From Phorcus lineatus (Eukaryota > Mollusca > Gastropoda > Trochida > Trochidae): a stretch of DNA of 64,000 nt. The DNA is taken from NCBI GenBank assembly GCA_921293015.1, contig OV121094.1, positions 36,020,054 to 36,084,053 on the forward strand, read 5' to 3'. Under the pieces are notes generated by a model that saw only the letters and a list, made by a program, of their open reading frames with translations, made no database searches and was not told where the DNA came from. This document shows, piece after piece, positions 48,749 to 61,400 of this stretch. Within the stretch, counting starts at the first letter, position 1, and each line of letters starts with the position of its first letter. The position numbers were made by a program, and so were the translations under genes.

Positions 48749-51700
48749 GTATGTTATACAATAAACCTGTAGTCTTTTGAATGAATAATTGATTAGGAAA
48801 TTACTTTTGCTTGATTTTGGATAATGGTAGCTTTGGGATATAAAATGATTTTGATCCTTGCCTTTTTTATTTTACTCCATGAATAATTTGAATATTTAAA
48901 TTTAGTTAATGTTTTTTGTTATGTATCATTGAATAAGGACCTATAATGATGATAGATAAAGTGTTTTGTGTGCTATGTGTTGAATATTTAACTAATTTGC
49001 TAATTAACACTGTGTTTGATATAAGAGTGAAATGTTTGGTAATGTTTGTTGATGAATTGAAAAATTGTGTACATTCACAACTAACATATTAACCATACCG
49101 TAGCATGACTATATGAATTCCCATGTTTATCATTTTGTTTGGATGCGGGATATTTTTTAATATATTTTAATTTCATTTTTATTTAAATTTTTATGAGGTT
49201 TTGTATTCTTTTCTATAATTCAGTATATATAAACCCTGAGTTGCTAACAATGTTACTACAGATTTGTTAATTATTATTTATTGATTAAATAATCAAGCCA
49301 GATTTCTTTCTCTTTATAGTCATAAGCATATATAGATTGACTAGTTTAAACTGTTATTACTTATTGAATGTTTATTCTTCCAAACTTCTCATGCACTATC
49401 ATAGATTATGTATTTATGAATTAATTACTATTAGTTTTGCACCAATGTTACCAGCAGGGTTTGTACAGACTTATGGACTTCTGAGTTTCTGGAAAAATTT
49501 TGGTAAATTTTAAATATGGTCATGAAAAAAGAAAGATGTTACAAAGCTGGTAGGTGCTTAAATTCTATGATGGTTGTATAGATGCAACACTCACAGACTC
49601 TGTTCAGCGATGTCTATAGCTACATTATATACACAGTTATGTTTTGGTTTAAACATAGTCAAGGAAAACTGAAATGTTTCATGAAAAATTCAAGGCAATG
49701 TCATGGAATTTTGCCTATGAAATCCTGTACAAATCCTGTACCTAGAAACAATACAATAGCATCAGAATAGCATAAGACAACTATTCCAGCGCAAGAAAGA
49801 GGGCAATAGAAAGAAATTATAATACTTGAAAACTCAGCAAAAAAACCCAACAGGATCCATGTACAGATATGGGTCCATAATAAAATAGGTTAATACAACC
49901 TGGTCTATTTAAAGTGAATATGATAAATATACAGAATAATAGTTGCTTCTATTGGTTTAATCGTTTTGGCTTTTCTAGAAAAAACATGGATTGTGTACTG
50001 TGCTGTACTGATACAGAAATGCTTGATAGATATCAATTAAAGACAGATTTTTTTATCAGTATAAGATAATGCTTTAAAGCACTTAATCACATGCACTTCT
50101 TCACGCATCTCGCATCAAGATTGACTGTTTTTGCAGTTATACATTTTGTCATGAATATGAGTGCTGATATAGACAAGATGAACTAATTATCTCTAACTTT
50201 CAAGGATCAATGTCATTGCTTTAAATTTATTTTGCAATTTTATGTTACATTTCTAAATATAAAGTTCATGGCTTTTATTTTAGAAATTATTTTTTTGCAT
50301 TTGGCATGCTTATTGGTAATGGATTACCTTTTTGTTTATTACATTATTAAAAGATTTAAATTTAAAAAAACAAGGATATTAGAATTGAAATCAAGATGTC
50401 TGATTATTTCATCGGTAAGCATTACAACGATTTTGAGATTCAAAATGACATTGAACCTTTTGAGGCTATTGCAGTTTTCAAGAGATGTGAAAGCTTTTGC
50501 AAAGATGCTAAGTTTTCCTCCCAGTTTCATAAAACCTAAAATTATGTTAAGTGATGCAGATTTTTCAACTGACATTTTTTTCTGTGGGTCAATCTTTTCT
50601 CAAAAACTCCCATAGATACTTGGTTTTCAAAGCCTATATTTACTCAAGTACATTTTTCTTATATTTCATTTGTTAAAATTTTCGGCCTAAAATATTCAAA
50701 AGTCTTATACAAAATACAGATCTTGAGAGGATCAGAAATCTTACACACGCGGCCATTTAGGTGTGGACACCTTTTGATAATTTGTGGAAAGGAAATTCTT
50801 TCTTTGAGGTTAACCAAACTTGGAACACACCTTTAAGAACCCCTTTATTGAAACATATTATCATTCAATTACTCTTATTGGTGTTTGTTTTAAATTAAAC
50901 TAAATTAGACAAGATGTTGGTAAATAGCTTGACACACATTTACCAAGTTCCGGTTTATTTCATACTTTAGTTTTTATTTATCATAACTTTGAAAGCCTAG
51001 AACTATAAAGAGGCTTTTGAAGTCACAATAATGTGAATTGATTAAATCATGTACATGTATTAACTAAAGATTTTGAGCTCTCTAATAACAGCTGGATATG
51101 TTGCTAATTGAAAAAAATATTTCTTTCTTTTACCTTTCAAAACATCCACTAACCCATTCTTTCCTTCAAAAACTAATAGTAACAAATTTCATTCTTTTTT
51201 CTAATTGAAACTTTTTAAGACTTAAACATGAACATTTACAGCATGTTTATATACTTTTTTTCTTACAACTAATTCTGTATTCAACCTAATTCGTACAATG
51301 GATTTAAATTTGGGTATCAGTAAGCCGTTTAGTTTTACAAGTCTCCTTTAAATGAATGATTCATTTTCCTAACTGTAACAGAAATTGATTATGTACTCGC
51401 ATTGAATTTTTTTTATTTTTTACAAAGAAATTAATTGTGTCATATTTTGTAGAAATGTCCAAATCGGTAGATTATCAAAGAGATAAAAATTTCTTTAACG
51501 AAGAATGATATAGACCATAACAGTCCATTAGTTCTACAGACTAGGTGCATTGACATAAAAGATATATTTCGGAGTATTCAAAGACATTTGTAAACTTTGC
51601 GATGACAACAAAATGTTGAATTTTACTATTGTTGGGAAAACATAGAAATAGAATATATATGAATATGAATATTTTCTTCTTAATTCAGATTAGGCTTGGC

Positions 51701-52574
51701 ATATAAGCAAAAATTGGTAGTCATTTTCATTAAAATCATGATTTCACATTTTCATTCTTCTTGGGGAATTTTGTACTTTTTTGGCTCTTTCATGTCAAAG
51801 ATGTGAAATATCTTCTAACCTTCTAAAGCTTGGTGTTCAGCTGTCGGACTGGAAAAGCTTTAGCTTAGCTGTACAGTAGTTGCTTAGTTCAAAATTCACA
51901 CAACGCAGTTCAAGCATGCCCTTTTACTTTAGGTGATAGATCAATAATGATAGGTAAACAGCAGCGTGGACAGATATCAGATCAAGGATTTCGGATGTCA
52001 TGTAAATTCAGTTGGTTTAAGATTATGAAAACAATATTTTCAATATCACTTTTTGACTGGAGGTGTGAAACTTGACTGCACTGATAAATTTTAACGGAAA
52101 TACTAAATTCTGACTTAATCCTAAAAAGTTACGAAAAAAAATGTGGGTTTGAGGTTGCTGACGAAGCAGTTTAATAAATGACATGACAAAGGCTAAATTT
52201 CAAAATTTCAAGAAACCGTTCTTGGTTAGGTTTGTGGTGATGAAATTCTTTGATGCTTTGCAGCACAATAAATTTACATATTTTAAAAATCATGATTGTA
52301 AGGTCATTTTGATAGATCGTGTGGATCAATTGCATAAAAAACAAAGACCTGAGAACCTTTCATCGGCTGTACCCAACCATTGGCCTGTCCCCTTTAGTAT
52401 CATATACAAATTGGGAGTCAAATTTTTAAAGGGAGACAAAATAAAGTTAAAATAAAACATGAGGTTGAATACATTACTAACAAACGCACAATGAAATCTA
52501 ACAGCACAACTTTAGCCTCAGCTCGAACTCTCTCTCTCAGTTCTTGAATTCGCATTTATGGTTGGTTCGTATAG
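48749..52574 (+). other. PLEKHG5 intron 8
   Basis: 3.8-kb AT-rich intron. A 127-codon open frame at 50232-50615 starts with TTG, is Phe/Leu/Ile-rich because of base composition, and is rejected as a gene. The pyrimidine tract CTCTCTCTCAG near the 3' end forms a decoy acceptor. Confidence 0.7.
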
Positions 52575-52739
52575 AAGAGTGCACGGAGGGAATCGGTATC
52601 CCAAGTCCCCTCGCTATTGGAACCCCCCCCTCCCGTCAAGCAGCGAAGGGGGTCTCTACAGTTCTTCAGTATATCAAAGAACGAAAACTCCTCGTCCGCG
52701 AGATCAGGGGACGGGTTGAAAGTCTTTGATGACTCGTTT
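52575..52739 (+). CDS. PLEKHG5: PLEKHG5 candidate exon 9 (phase 0-0, possibly a cassette)
   Basis: A 165-nt segment with a perfect GTAAGT donor after 52739 and acceptor TTCGTATAG before 52575. It is open for exactly 55 codons and phase-compatible with exons 8 and 10. It reads KSARRESVSQVPSLLEPPPP, then VKQRRGSLQFFSIS, a Ser-rich stretch and LKVFDDSF. The RRES and QRRGSLQ segments recall the 'SRRESLDI...' linker upstream of the DH domain in vertebrate PLEKHG5 (from memory). GC content is sharply higher than in the surrounding intron. A stronger-looking acceptor (CTCTCTCTCAG, ending 52540) sits 34 nt upstream; using it shifts the frame and reaches a TGA near 52727. A run of nine C at 52622-52630 (CCCCCCCC preceded by AA) is prone to length error. 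Being phase-symmetric, the exon may be optional. Confidence 0.68.
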
Positions 52740-55274
52740 GTAAGTCTGCATGACTCTGAAATATCTATACGTTTACTGTATATCTATATACTCCATTTCT
52801 ACCCCCTAGTTTCCCATGCATGATGCGAGATATTGAGATAAGTTTGTGTGTAGTTGCATAGATATGTAGATGTGTAGATATATGCATAACCATAGATGTA
52901 TGTATGCTTACAGATGTGTGAGAATGCACACATTCAAACAGAATTATACTTGACAAAATGAGTAAAGGACCACCCCCATATTCAATATTGAAATTCTATA
53001 GTTCATATAGTGATACATATCATAAATATTGCATAATGAGATGGTCCTGTTTTGTTAGGTATATATATATATATATATGCACATACATTGCATACATGTA
53101 GTTGTGAACATGTATGAATATACATCCCTGCATAGCTGATCATCTGTGCATGATGCCTATATTCATATGTGTCACATCTAAATGAAGAAATATTTATGAG
53201 TGCAGTGTGTACATATAGTTTTGCATATATTTGCATCTATGTACCTAGACATCTGCATACTGACTTATCCATATATCTACTGGTCCGTTCATGTATTGCT
53301 CCTCTCTCTTCTTTACCCTGTAGTTGAACTATTTTTACGTCTTGTTTAGTCACCTGTGTATCGTGGGTTCCTTCTTCTTCCGTAGTGTATGACTACTTCT
53401 CCGTGTATGTAGTGGTAGTTGTATCTTCAGTAGCTGTATGTCTTTCTGTCATGCCTTGGTGGTACAACTATGTATTGTCTGGCGATAGTCAGTCGTCTGT
53501 CATTCTGTACTGATACATTTTTTTAAAGTTATAAACTGCATTTAAAAAAACTTTTTTAATTATTAATTTTATGGATAAAAATAATTTTCAGAATAAAAAA
53601 GGTTTTTTTGATTCCTAAAATATAAGAATATAACTTTTGCTACTTTGATTAAAGAAACATAAAGTAGGAGTCAAGCAAAACCTTTACAAGGGCCTAATCG
53701 TAAAAATTATGTTTTTTTCAAATGATTGCATACAATAAGGATTTTATGAAACAACAAATATTGATATGGCTTTAAGCAAAATGGAAATCTATATAATGTT
53801 AGATTGAGAACAATTGTTATGTATTGATTAACCTTTCCTGATAAATCTATTTTAGAATAACAACATGACCAGTGCATAAACTATAGATAAACGTTTTTTA
53901 AATATAGAATCTTCTTTCATAGTCTCCTCACAAAGTTTTATGTCTGATTAAATTTAGATTTAGATTTAATGACCTACATATACTTACCAATTTTATAAGT
54001 ATGTTATTAGTAGATAATAGAAATAAAAATTACTTCTGTTTTGAAGTATTAGATTTTTAAGAAATGTAATGTTATCATGCACAATTTTTTAATGTTTGAA
54101 ATGTAAATGTTCAATAAATAAACGTTTTGTATATATATACTTTCTGATCTTTTAAACAATTTACAACTATGCAGTGGATAAAAAAAGTTATGATTATTTT
54201 TTCCCAGTTTTTTCCATCGATCTGGAGATAATTTAAAGCTTGAACAATCAACTTATTAAAATCGTAAATTCAATAATTTCCATTCAAAGGAGCAATAAGT
54301 ATTAAAAACATAAACAAGTATGTAGTCTGTAGTAATTAATTTGGTTACAAAAACTGTTTGATAATTGTTTGGTAAAATTTTTATAAAAAATCAGAAAAAG
54401 TCAGTGCTGTGTTTTGTTTAACTTGTATGATACCTTGGTACTATTTACAATGATACCATGGTACTGTGTGTGTTCCTCGTGTGTGTCGTGTCAAGAGGGG
54501 ATTTTATGTGCACTTCTCTCAGTATTGTCCCATTGTGTAAACTGATTCAATATGTGTTTGTTTTACTTTCAGTGGTGATTACAAGTTGGTTGTATCTTAA
54601 GTTGCACATTCGTTAATAGATTACACTTTTATCGTCTTGATGTGCATTTAATGGTTTATCAATTAGTTATAATTGCACACTATTCTTATGTGACTGGAAA
54701 TGTGTTTGTTTTTTTCTTCTTTGAAAAATATTGTTTTATCAATACTTTGTAGTACAGTGCAATTGAACAATTTTTTTATCAGATTTTTTTCAATTAATTA
54801 TAAAAAATTTTATTTATAGAAATATGTTTCCAATCACATACCACTCTCAAGTCACATCACACAATGTTCACGTTTTCCGCACCGAGTCAAAACATATTCA
54901 AATATTCAAGTTTGATCATGGATATTCAAACAACACTTGAGAATTGTTTTTTAGATATAGAAAACAATTTGAAACAGTTTTAACTTTTTGTTGTATATTA
55001 CACAAATATTGTGTCAGTTAATTTATTCCATTCACAGATGTTATATTCAAAATAGAATTCATATTGAGATTAAAAGAAGAATTTCATTTTCACTTTGGTC
55101 GCCTAGTGCTTATTCATTCACAAAATAACTTTATACATCAAAACAGTATTCAAAATTGATAATTTCATCATATTCTCATTTCTCATATAATCACTTGCTG
55201 TCAATTCAAATGCATGCAGCCAATTTAAAGACACATAAACAGATACTTATTTTCCAAGTTTTGTTGCGTTTCAG
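52740..55274 (+). other. PLEKHG5 intron 9
   Basis: 2.5-kb intron. 52750-53280 is full of ATATGTATG-type low-complexity words, including (TA)n at 53061-53079. The rest is AT-rich, with no gene seen. Confidence 0.7.
53061..53079. repeat. (TA)n dinucleotide repeat
   Basis: About nine consecutive TA units inside a longer run of ATATGCATACAT-type low-complexity sequence. Confidence 0.85.
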
Positions 55275-55430
55275 GGAAGTTTACGATCCCGACGTGGAAA
55301 TATAAATTTGTCCATCGATGATACCTTCTCAGTGCCTTCAACCAGTCCACAGGGAACTCTCACTTTCAGTGATGGCAGGAAAACTAGCCGAGCACCTATC
55401 AAGTTGGCCAGTATATTCGCTCCATCAAAG
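55275..55430 (+). CDS. PLEKHG5: PLEKHG5 exon 10, linker before the DH domain
   Basis: Acceptor TTGCGTTTCAG, donor GTAAGG, 156 nt, phase 0 to 0. It encodes 52 residues: GSLRSRRGNINLSIDDTFSV, PSTSPQGTLTFSDG, then RKTSRAPIKLASIFAPSK. The end resembles, in position and character, the 'RRRKNMSEFLGEASI' segment of vertebrate PLEKHG5 (from memory). The RKTS motif is a basophilic kinase consensus. It is the last exon I can see; the next exon, leading toward the DH domain, should begin in phase 0 beyond the window or be too short for me to recognise in 55431-64000. Confidence 0.85.
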
Positions 55431-58400
55431 GTAAGGGAGATAATTTATGTAGACTCGTTTAAGCATCTGTTGACTTGAATTAGTGGGTAATAGTTTAGAA
55501 AGCTTGTATTTTAATATTTGTAAAGTCAATATATTTTAGGAGTGACCCAAAACTAGTTTGACTCCAACAACTCACGGAGTGGCTCTTTAAAGATTCTTTT
55601 CACTTCTATGCATGATTTTATTTCATTATGTTTCATATATATATATATGCATTTGGGAGATATGTCTTACAGTATCGGGAGAGAAAGGTTGTCGATTCTT
55701 TTTCAGACCCCAATACTTTGGAAAAATTTTTTGTGTTTGAGGGATGAATTGTACTTATTTTTTTTATTTTTGTTTCTTTTCATTTTGACGATACATATTT
55801 ACATTTAAGAACAAGTAAAAATACATATGATATATAGTTATTTATATATCTATGTTTTGATGAGCTCTATTATGGTAGAGTAGCACAACTGAATGTTAAG
55901 AATTATATTCTGATATCATATACTTATAAGAGTTTAGTGATTTTTAATCTGTCAGTCTTTTCTTTATATAACATTATTCATTTTCAATGATAGCTTAATA
56001 CTTGATAAATATGTTTACGAACATGAGAGATGCACCAGGTATGGCCAAGACTTTATCTATTTAAACAGTTTTTATTTTATTATCTTAAAATGTTATTTCA
56101 TGAGCATCTCTATAGTAAATACTTTTTAATAGGTTTCTTACTTAAGAATATTTTTTCAATCAGAAGTCATGGAGACATAACCAAAACTTGTTTTATAGAA
56201 ATTTAGAGAAGAATTTCGAGTTAAACAGGTTCTGTAACACAAAAATATCCATGTGATAGCATCTAATTTGCATCATTTGCTTACAACTTGTTGACATTGA
56301 GGACATTGTAAAATGTCAAACTTTCTTTTTAAAATGATGACATAGTCTCTTTCAAGTTACTGTAGCGTAATTATTTTGGATAATAATTATGTCAGAATAA
56401 CAAGATAGTTGATTTATGATGGACTTTTGAATTTTTTCATAACCCAAAGGATTTTTTTCATAACATAAAGGAATATGTTCGTTCACAGAGGTTGCCCATT
56501 GTGTTCTAGTCAACATTTAGAGCAACTTTCTCTGATAAATCCTTGTCCATGTTCAAATTCTTTAAGTAACATTTTAATATTTATGTATGTACTACAATTT
56601 CAGTTTTATCCCAGGAGATCTGTATTTATTTGTCGAAAATGGGACCAAAAGAATATTTCATAATAAGACTGGCAATGCATGGATGGCTAAGCTAAGCATC
56701 TAAGGGTTGTTATTGTACCAAAAGTTTTACCAGCTTCCCTTTTTTGTGTCAGTAATAAGGTTGAAAGATATATATCAAGATGGACAGATTATAGTGCCTA
56801 TATTTTCATCCCAACCGACAACTACTCATTAAAATTGCTGATAAATCATACTGGGAAAAATATTAACTGGAACAGTATTTTTCTTGGAAAATTAAAATAT
56901 ACACCTACTTAAACTGAAACATCATTATATACTGAATAAATTAACTAGAGGACCATCCCTTATTTCAATATCGGTATATGTTCATATAAAGATCCATATG
57001 ATGTTGATTATTGCACATAAGGGGGGTCCTGTATTTGGTTTTGTTGATTATTCACGTTCTGAAGCAATTATGTATCCTCAAATTGGTCACAAATGGTGTG
57101 TCATTTTTCAATTCAGCTGGCAAAGTTAAAGTATTCAATTGTTCAGCTTGTGATGTTTATCTCTTGCACAGTCTATGAGTTTCAGTACATACATGTACAG
57201 ACCTATGTCTTCCATACTGTATCCTGCAATCCTGAAAACCTGTTTTTAGGATTTTTTTGGTAGCATCCAATTTTGAGAACCAATAAATTTTGACCTATGA
57301 CCTCTTTGATGACATTTCTTGTACAAGGTCAGGGTCATCTCAGTGGCAACACACCAGAGGAGAAAGAATGAACGCTTCAATAAATAAGCAGGCATGTTTA
57401 TGATGTTTTGAGCACTCTTGAACTATATACCAACAAGTTTGATAACTATGATTATTGTTATGGTTGGAAAGTAAAGAGTTGATTATTCTGCAATAAAACT
57501 TTCCCATGTTTTCCAGTTGTAAAGATAATTGGATGTTCATGTTTTATTGAGAAGGTTCACAATATGGTTTTTGTTTACTTTCACTCTTTACATTGTTTGC
57601 ATGTCTATAATTTAAGAGAAAGGCTTAAGTACGCATAAAGAATGTTATTCTTGAATTTCTATTTCATTTCTTATAATATCAAAGACAATTTTTCAATTAT
57701 TTCTTAGATTTAATACCTAGGATAAATAATCAAGATTATCAGTTTTAAAAAAATGATGGTGTTCTGTTTAAACTATATTTACCATTGAATGTTTAAGTTT
57801 CTGAACAACCATAACTGTTTGGTTCTGTCCTTCAGAACTTGGTTACTCCTACTTCCTGAATATAAAGTTCTTCCATTCATCATTGGAATTGAAAAAAGTC
57901 TTAAAACCATGAACAATTTAATTCAACTTTTCAAAGATAACAATTTTCCCTATTTGAAAACATCCAAATATGGCAAATACCTTATTGCAAACAACGGTAT
58001 ACATTACTTTTATTGGAATTGAGCAAATCAAAGATACTTTGAATCAATATGTTAAAAAAAGGTAAACAAATTTAAAGAATACAAACATCTTTTATACTGA
58101 AAACAGCTAAAGTTGCCAAGACTAAACATTATTTTCTTAAATGTTGTCTTTTTGAATGGCATTTTTTAAAAGAGAGATTTTTATCAGAATGAAATATTAC
58201 TTGTTGATTGATAAAGTTGAAGAAAACTCGCTGTGCCATTACAAAATCCTGCTGTATAGAGTTTAACAGGACATTAAGAACCCTTATCATCTCAAAAGCC
58301 TTTCACTATGCAATATGCATGGGTCCCAGAAATCACAATAGTAGGTATAATGATTTTTCTGTAGTTTGCGATATTGATTAATGAGTGACAGATTGTAGGT

Positions 58401-61400
58401 AAATTGTTTACGTATACCAAACCGTAAAACTACTAAAAATATAAGGTTATAAATGATTCGAATACGATTCTTTAACTTCTTAATATGACAGGAATATGTG
58501 CAAAATTAATGGCAAATTTCTTAAAACTGTAATATTTTTTCATTATTTGGAATTTAATTAGAAATGTAAAAAGGAATGTGGATATGTTCAAAATGGGCAC
58601 TGCATGCAAAATGAAAATTAATAACTTTAATTCATATTACTTCTTTATCATATTTTTCTAGCATTTTATATGACAAAATAAAACTTTGTGACAAAAAAAC
58701 CAAAATGAAACCTACTATACTTATTTTTTTTAACTTGGATACTTTTTAGATGAAATTTGGTATTGAGTAAATTTCCCAGGCTTGTGAGACATGACATAAT
58801 GTCCAGTTTTGCGATGGATAAACGAGACTTTTCATTTGTTTGTTGAAACCAGAATTAATCGTGATCACGATTAGCGGAATGTTTACATGGAGGCGACAGG
58901 TTTGTCTTCATAATGATATTTGTTCATAATGAGTGTTGAATATTTGATATGCTAAGACTGCATAAAGGCATGAATTTCAGAAATGTAACAGATGAAAGAA
59001 TTTGAAGCATAAGTCAAATCGGTTGAAATCCTATTTTAAAGGATAAAATTGTGCATTTGTGAGAGTAGAATTCTTATTTTTAGACTGAGACACCTATTGT
59101 TTAGGTAAATGACAAATTACTCTCAAATGTCATTTTTGTTGTCATTCAATAGTCTCATCAGCAGATATTTGGAATTAAATATTTGAAATGAACGTAATGT
59201 GTATCATTGATTTCAAAATATTCATAGAAGTGATTAAAATACTTGCACAGTCAAGCACGATTGAATTTTTGTGACATATCATTAGCTTTCACTGTAATTT
59301 TCGGTTTTATTATGTATATCTAGAAGTTAGTTTTGAAACAATTGTCAAAATGTCGAATTTGCTATGAACTATTTCTTGTCTGTAATCTAAGTTTTGAAAT
59401 CTTAAACTCCAGTCAGTACGAAACGTCCACATTGTTATAAAAGAACTCACTTAAACTACTCGGCACAAGTATAACACTCTGTTTCCTTTATATGTCAAAA
59501 GGTGCAAAGACATAAACCTTTAATGAATTATCACAATTGCTCCCATGGTGACGTTAAACTGAAACTATTTAAAACGACAATCAAACTTGCAACTTCTGAA
59601 GCAAAGATACCCTTGAATGTGAATATGATAGGGTTTATTTCACCTCATCAGACAATTGAAACCAGACTTTATTGGCAAATTTTATAGTTATTGTTTAAAT
59701 GAAATACTCTTGCATTGACTCTGTTACACTTGAAGGTTTTGAAAGTCCCATAATCTATTATTGCTTTAATTGAAGCTTACATCTGTTATTTAAAATGCTC
59801 TCAAAATCATTTGAGTCACTGTTTGAACAGGTTTAATGCAGAGGATAAAACTCTTTTCATTGACATACCGGGAATATTTTGGTGTGATTATTGTTAAATC
59901 TTTACACTTATGAGATTCTATGTGCAGATATTTTTTTAAATCAACATTTTCAATTATTGCTTTATTTGTACAATGTTTGATTTTCTTAACTGCTTGAAAA
60001 TTTTCACTTGAATTCAATTGGCCAGATGATGTTCTTGATTACATATCAATTAAACAACATATGTATTCATGCATAAAGAGTCATTGACCCTCAAGATGTA
60101 GGGTTAGCATGACCTGTTATTTTCATTGTTGAAACAGATGTGTTGAAGATTTCTTTCTGCTTGCGCATGATATTCTTAAATGAATAACATATTTTTCAGG
60201 ATTATATTTGATGTGTTTAATTAAGAAATGACTTTAAAATTTATTAAGTTCATAGAGGTATAAACTTAAAAACCGATGTGCAAACTGTTCAAATCCATGT
60301 TTACTCAAAACATTGTTGCAATGCAGTGACATAAGTCCTACTTTCAGACTATTTTGTTGTACTCAAGGTATATTCCATTCTAGTCATTGATGATAGTGTC
60401 ACCTAGCTTAAGTTTCTCTGTTAATTTCAGAGATGATAGCTTTATAACAGAATATCATATGACTTCTATTTTCAGAACTATTGTAAAGGCAGTAACCCTA
60501 TATGTGTAATAGGATAGTTTTTGAATATCAAAGAAAAAACTTGAACATCGCAAGAGTGAGGATATATCAAATTCTGAATTTTGTGACATAGATATAAGCT
60601 GAAGGGCAAGAGGATATTATCATTTATCATTCATTTTGTGAAATATGTGTGGTCTAAGGATGAATCATTTATCATTGCAACAAGAGTTTATCTTTGAGGT
60701 GAATTATAGTAGTTGGATAATGGATGGATTTTATGATTTATACAGAATGTCAAAAAGGCTACATAGTTTTAAGAACTTGTTGGTCAAGGTTTATTACTTG
60801 AATTTCAATACTTTTGTGTTTTGAGAAAAGCTAGTCCGAATTGCAGCATGACAGCGAATAATTAAAGAGCCTTATATACAGTCTTTTTCAACTCCATCAA
60901 CTCTAAAACTATTAAATTCAAACCTGAGAAAACAAAAAAGATATGTGTGTCTTGACTTACAAGACTTCTGGAGACCAAATTTCAGTTTTGATGCAGCAAT
61001 GCATACCGGTGTACCTTTCTGACAGCGGCTTTAAAGTAAGTTTCAGAAACTATTTGACATGTAGTTGTTCATTTAAAGTTTATGTATATTCAGGAAACAA
61101 TAACCTTTTGTTTGTGTAAAGCCTTTAGCATTCCTATATATAAGATACCTTTATATAAACAATTTTCCATTAGATGAAATGTTTAAATTGATATTTAAAA
61201 ATTTTTGGGTTTTTAAGATTATTTCAATATTTGAATTTTGTAATTCCATGATATGAAAACACAGTAATGTTTTAGTAATGAAACTATCTAAACAAGTTTT
61301 GTAGATTTTGTTTGACAATCATATTCTCAAGATAAGATAAGATTTTAGAATAGGTTTGATTTTGACAGGTATGAAGTGCAATGTACATATAAACATCCTG

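Noticed and set aside
50232-50615. 127-codon + strand open frame
   Set aside because: Starts at TTG, is AT-driven (Phe, Leu, Ile, Lys), lies within intron 8, overlaps an opposite frame and has no family resemblance.
52541-52729. 61-codon frame beginning at the upstream acceptor
   Set aside because: It is the frame-shifted reading of the exon at 52575-52739; kept only as the possible unproductive splice form.
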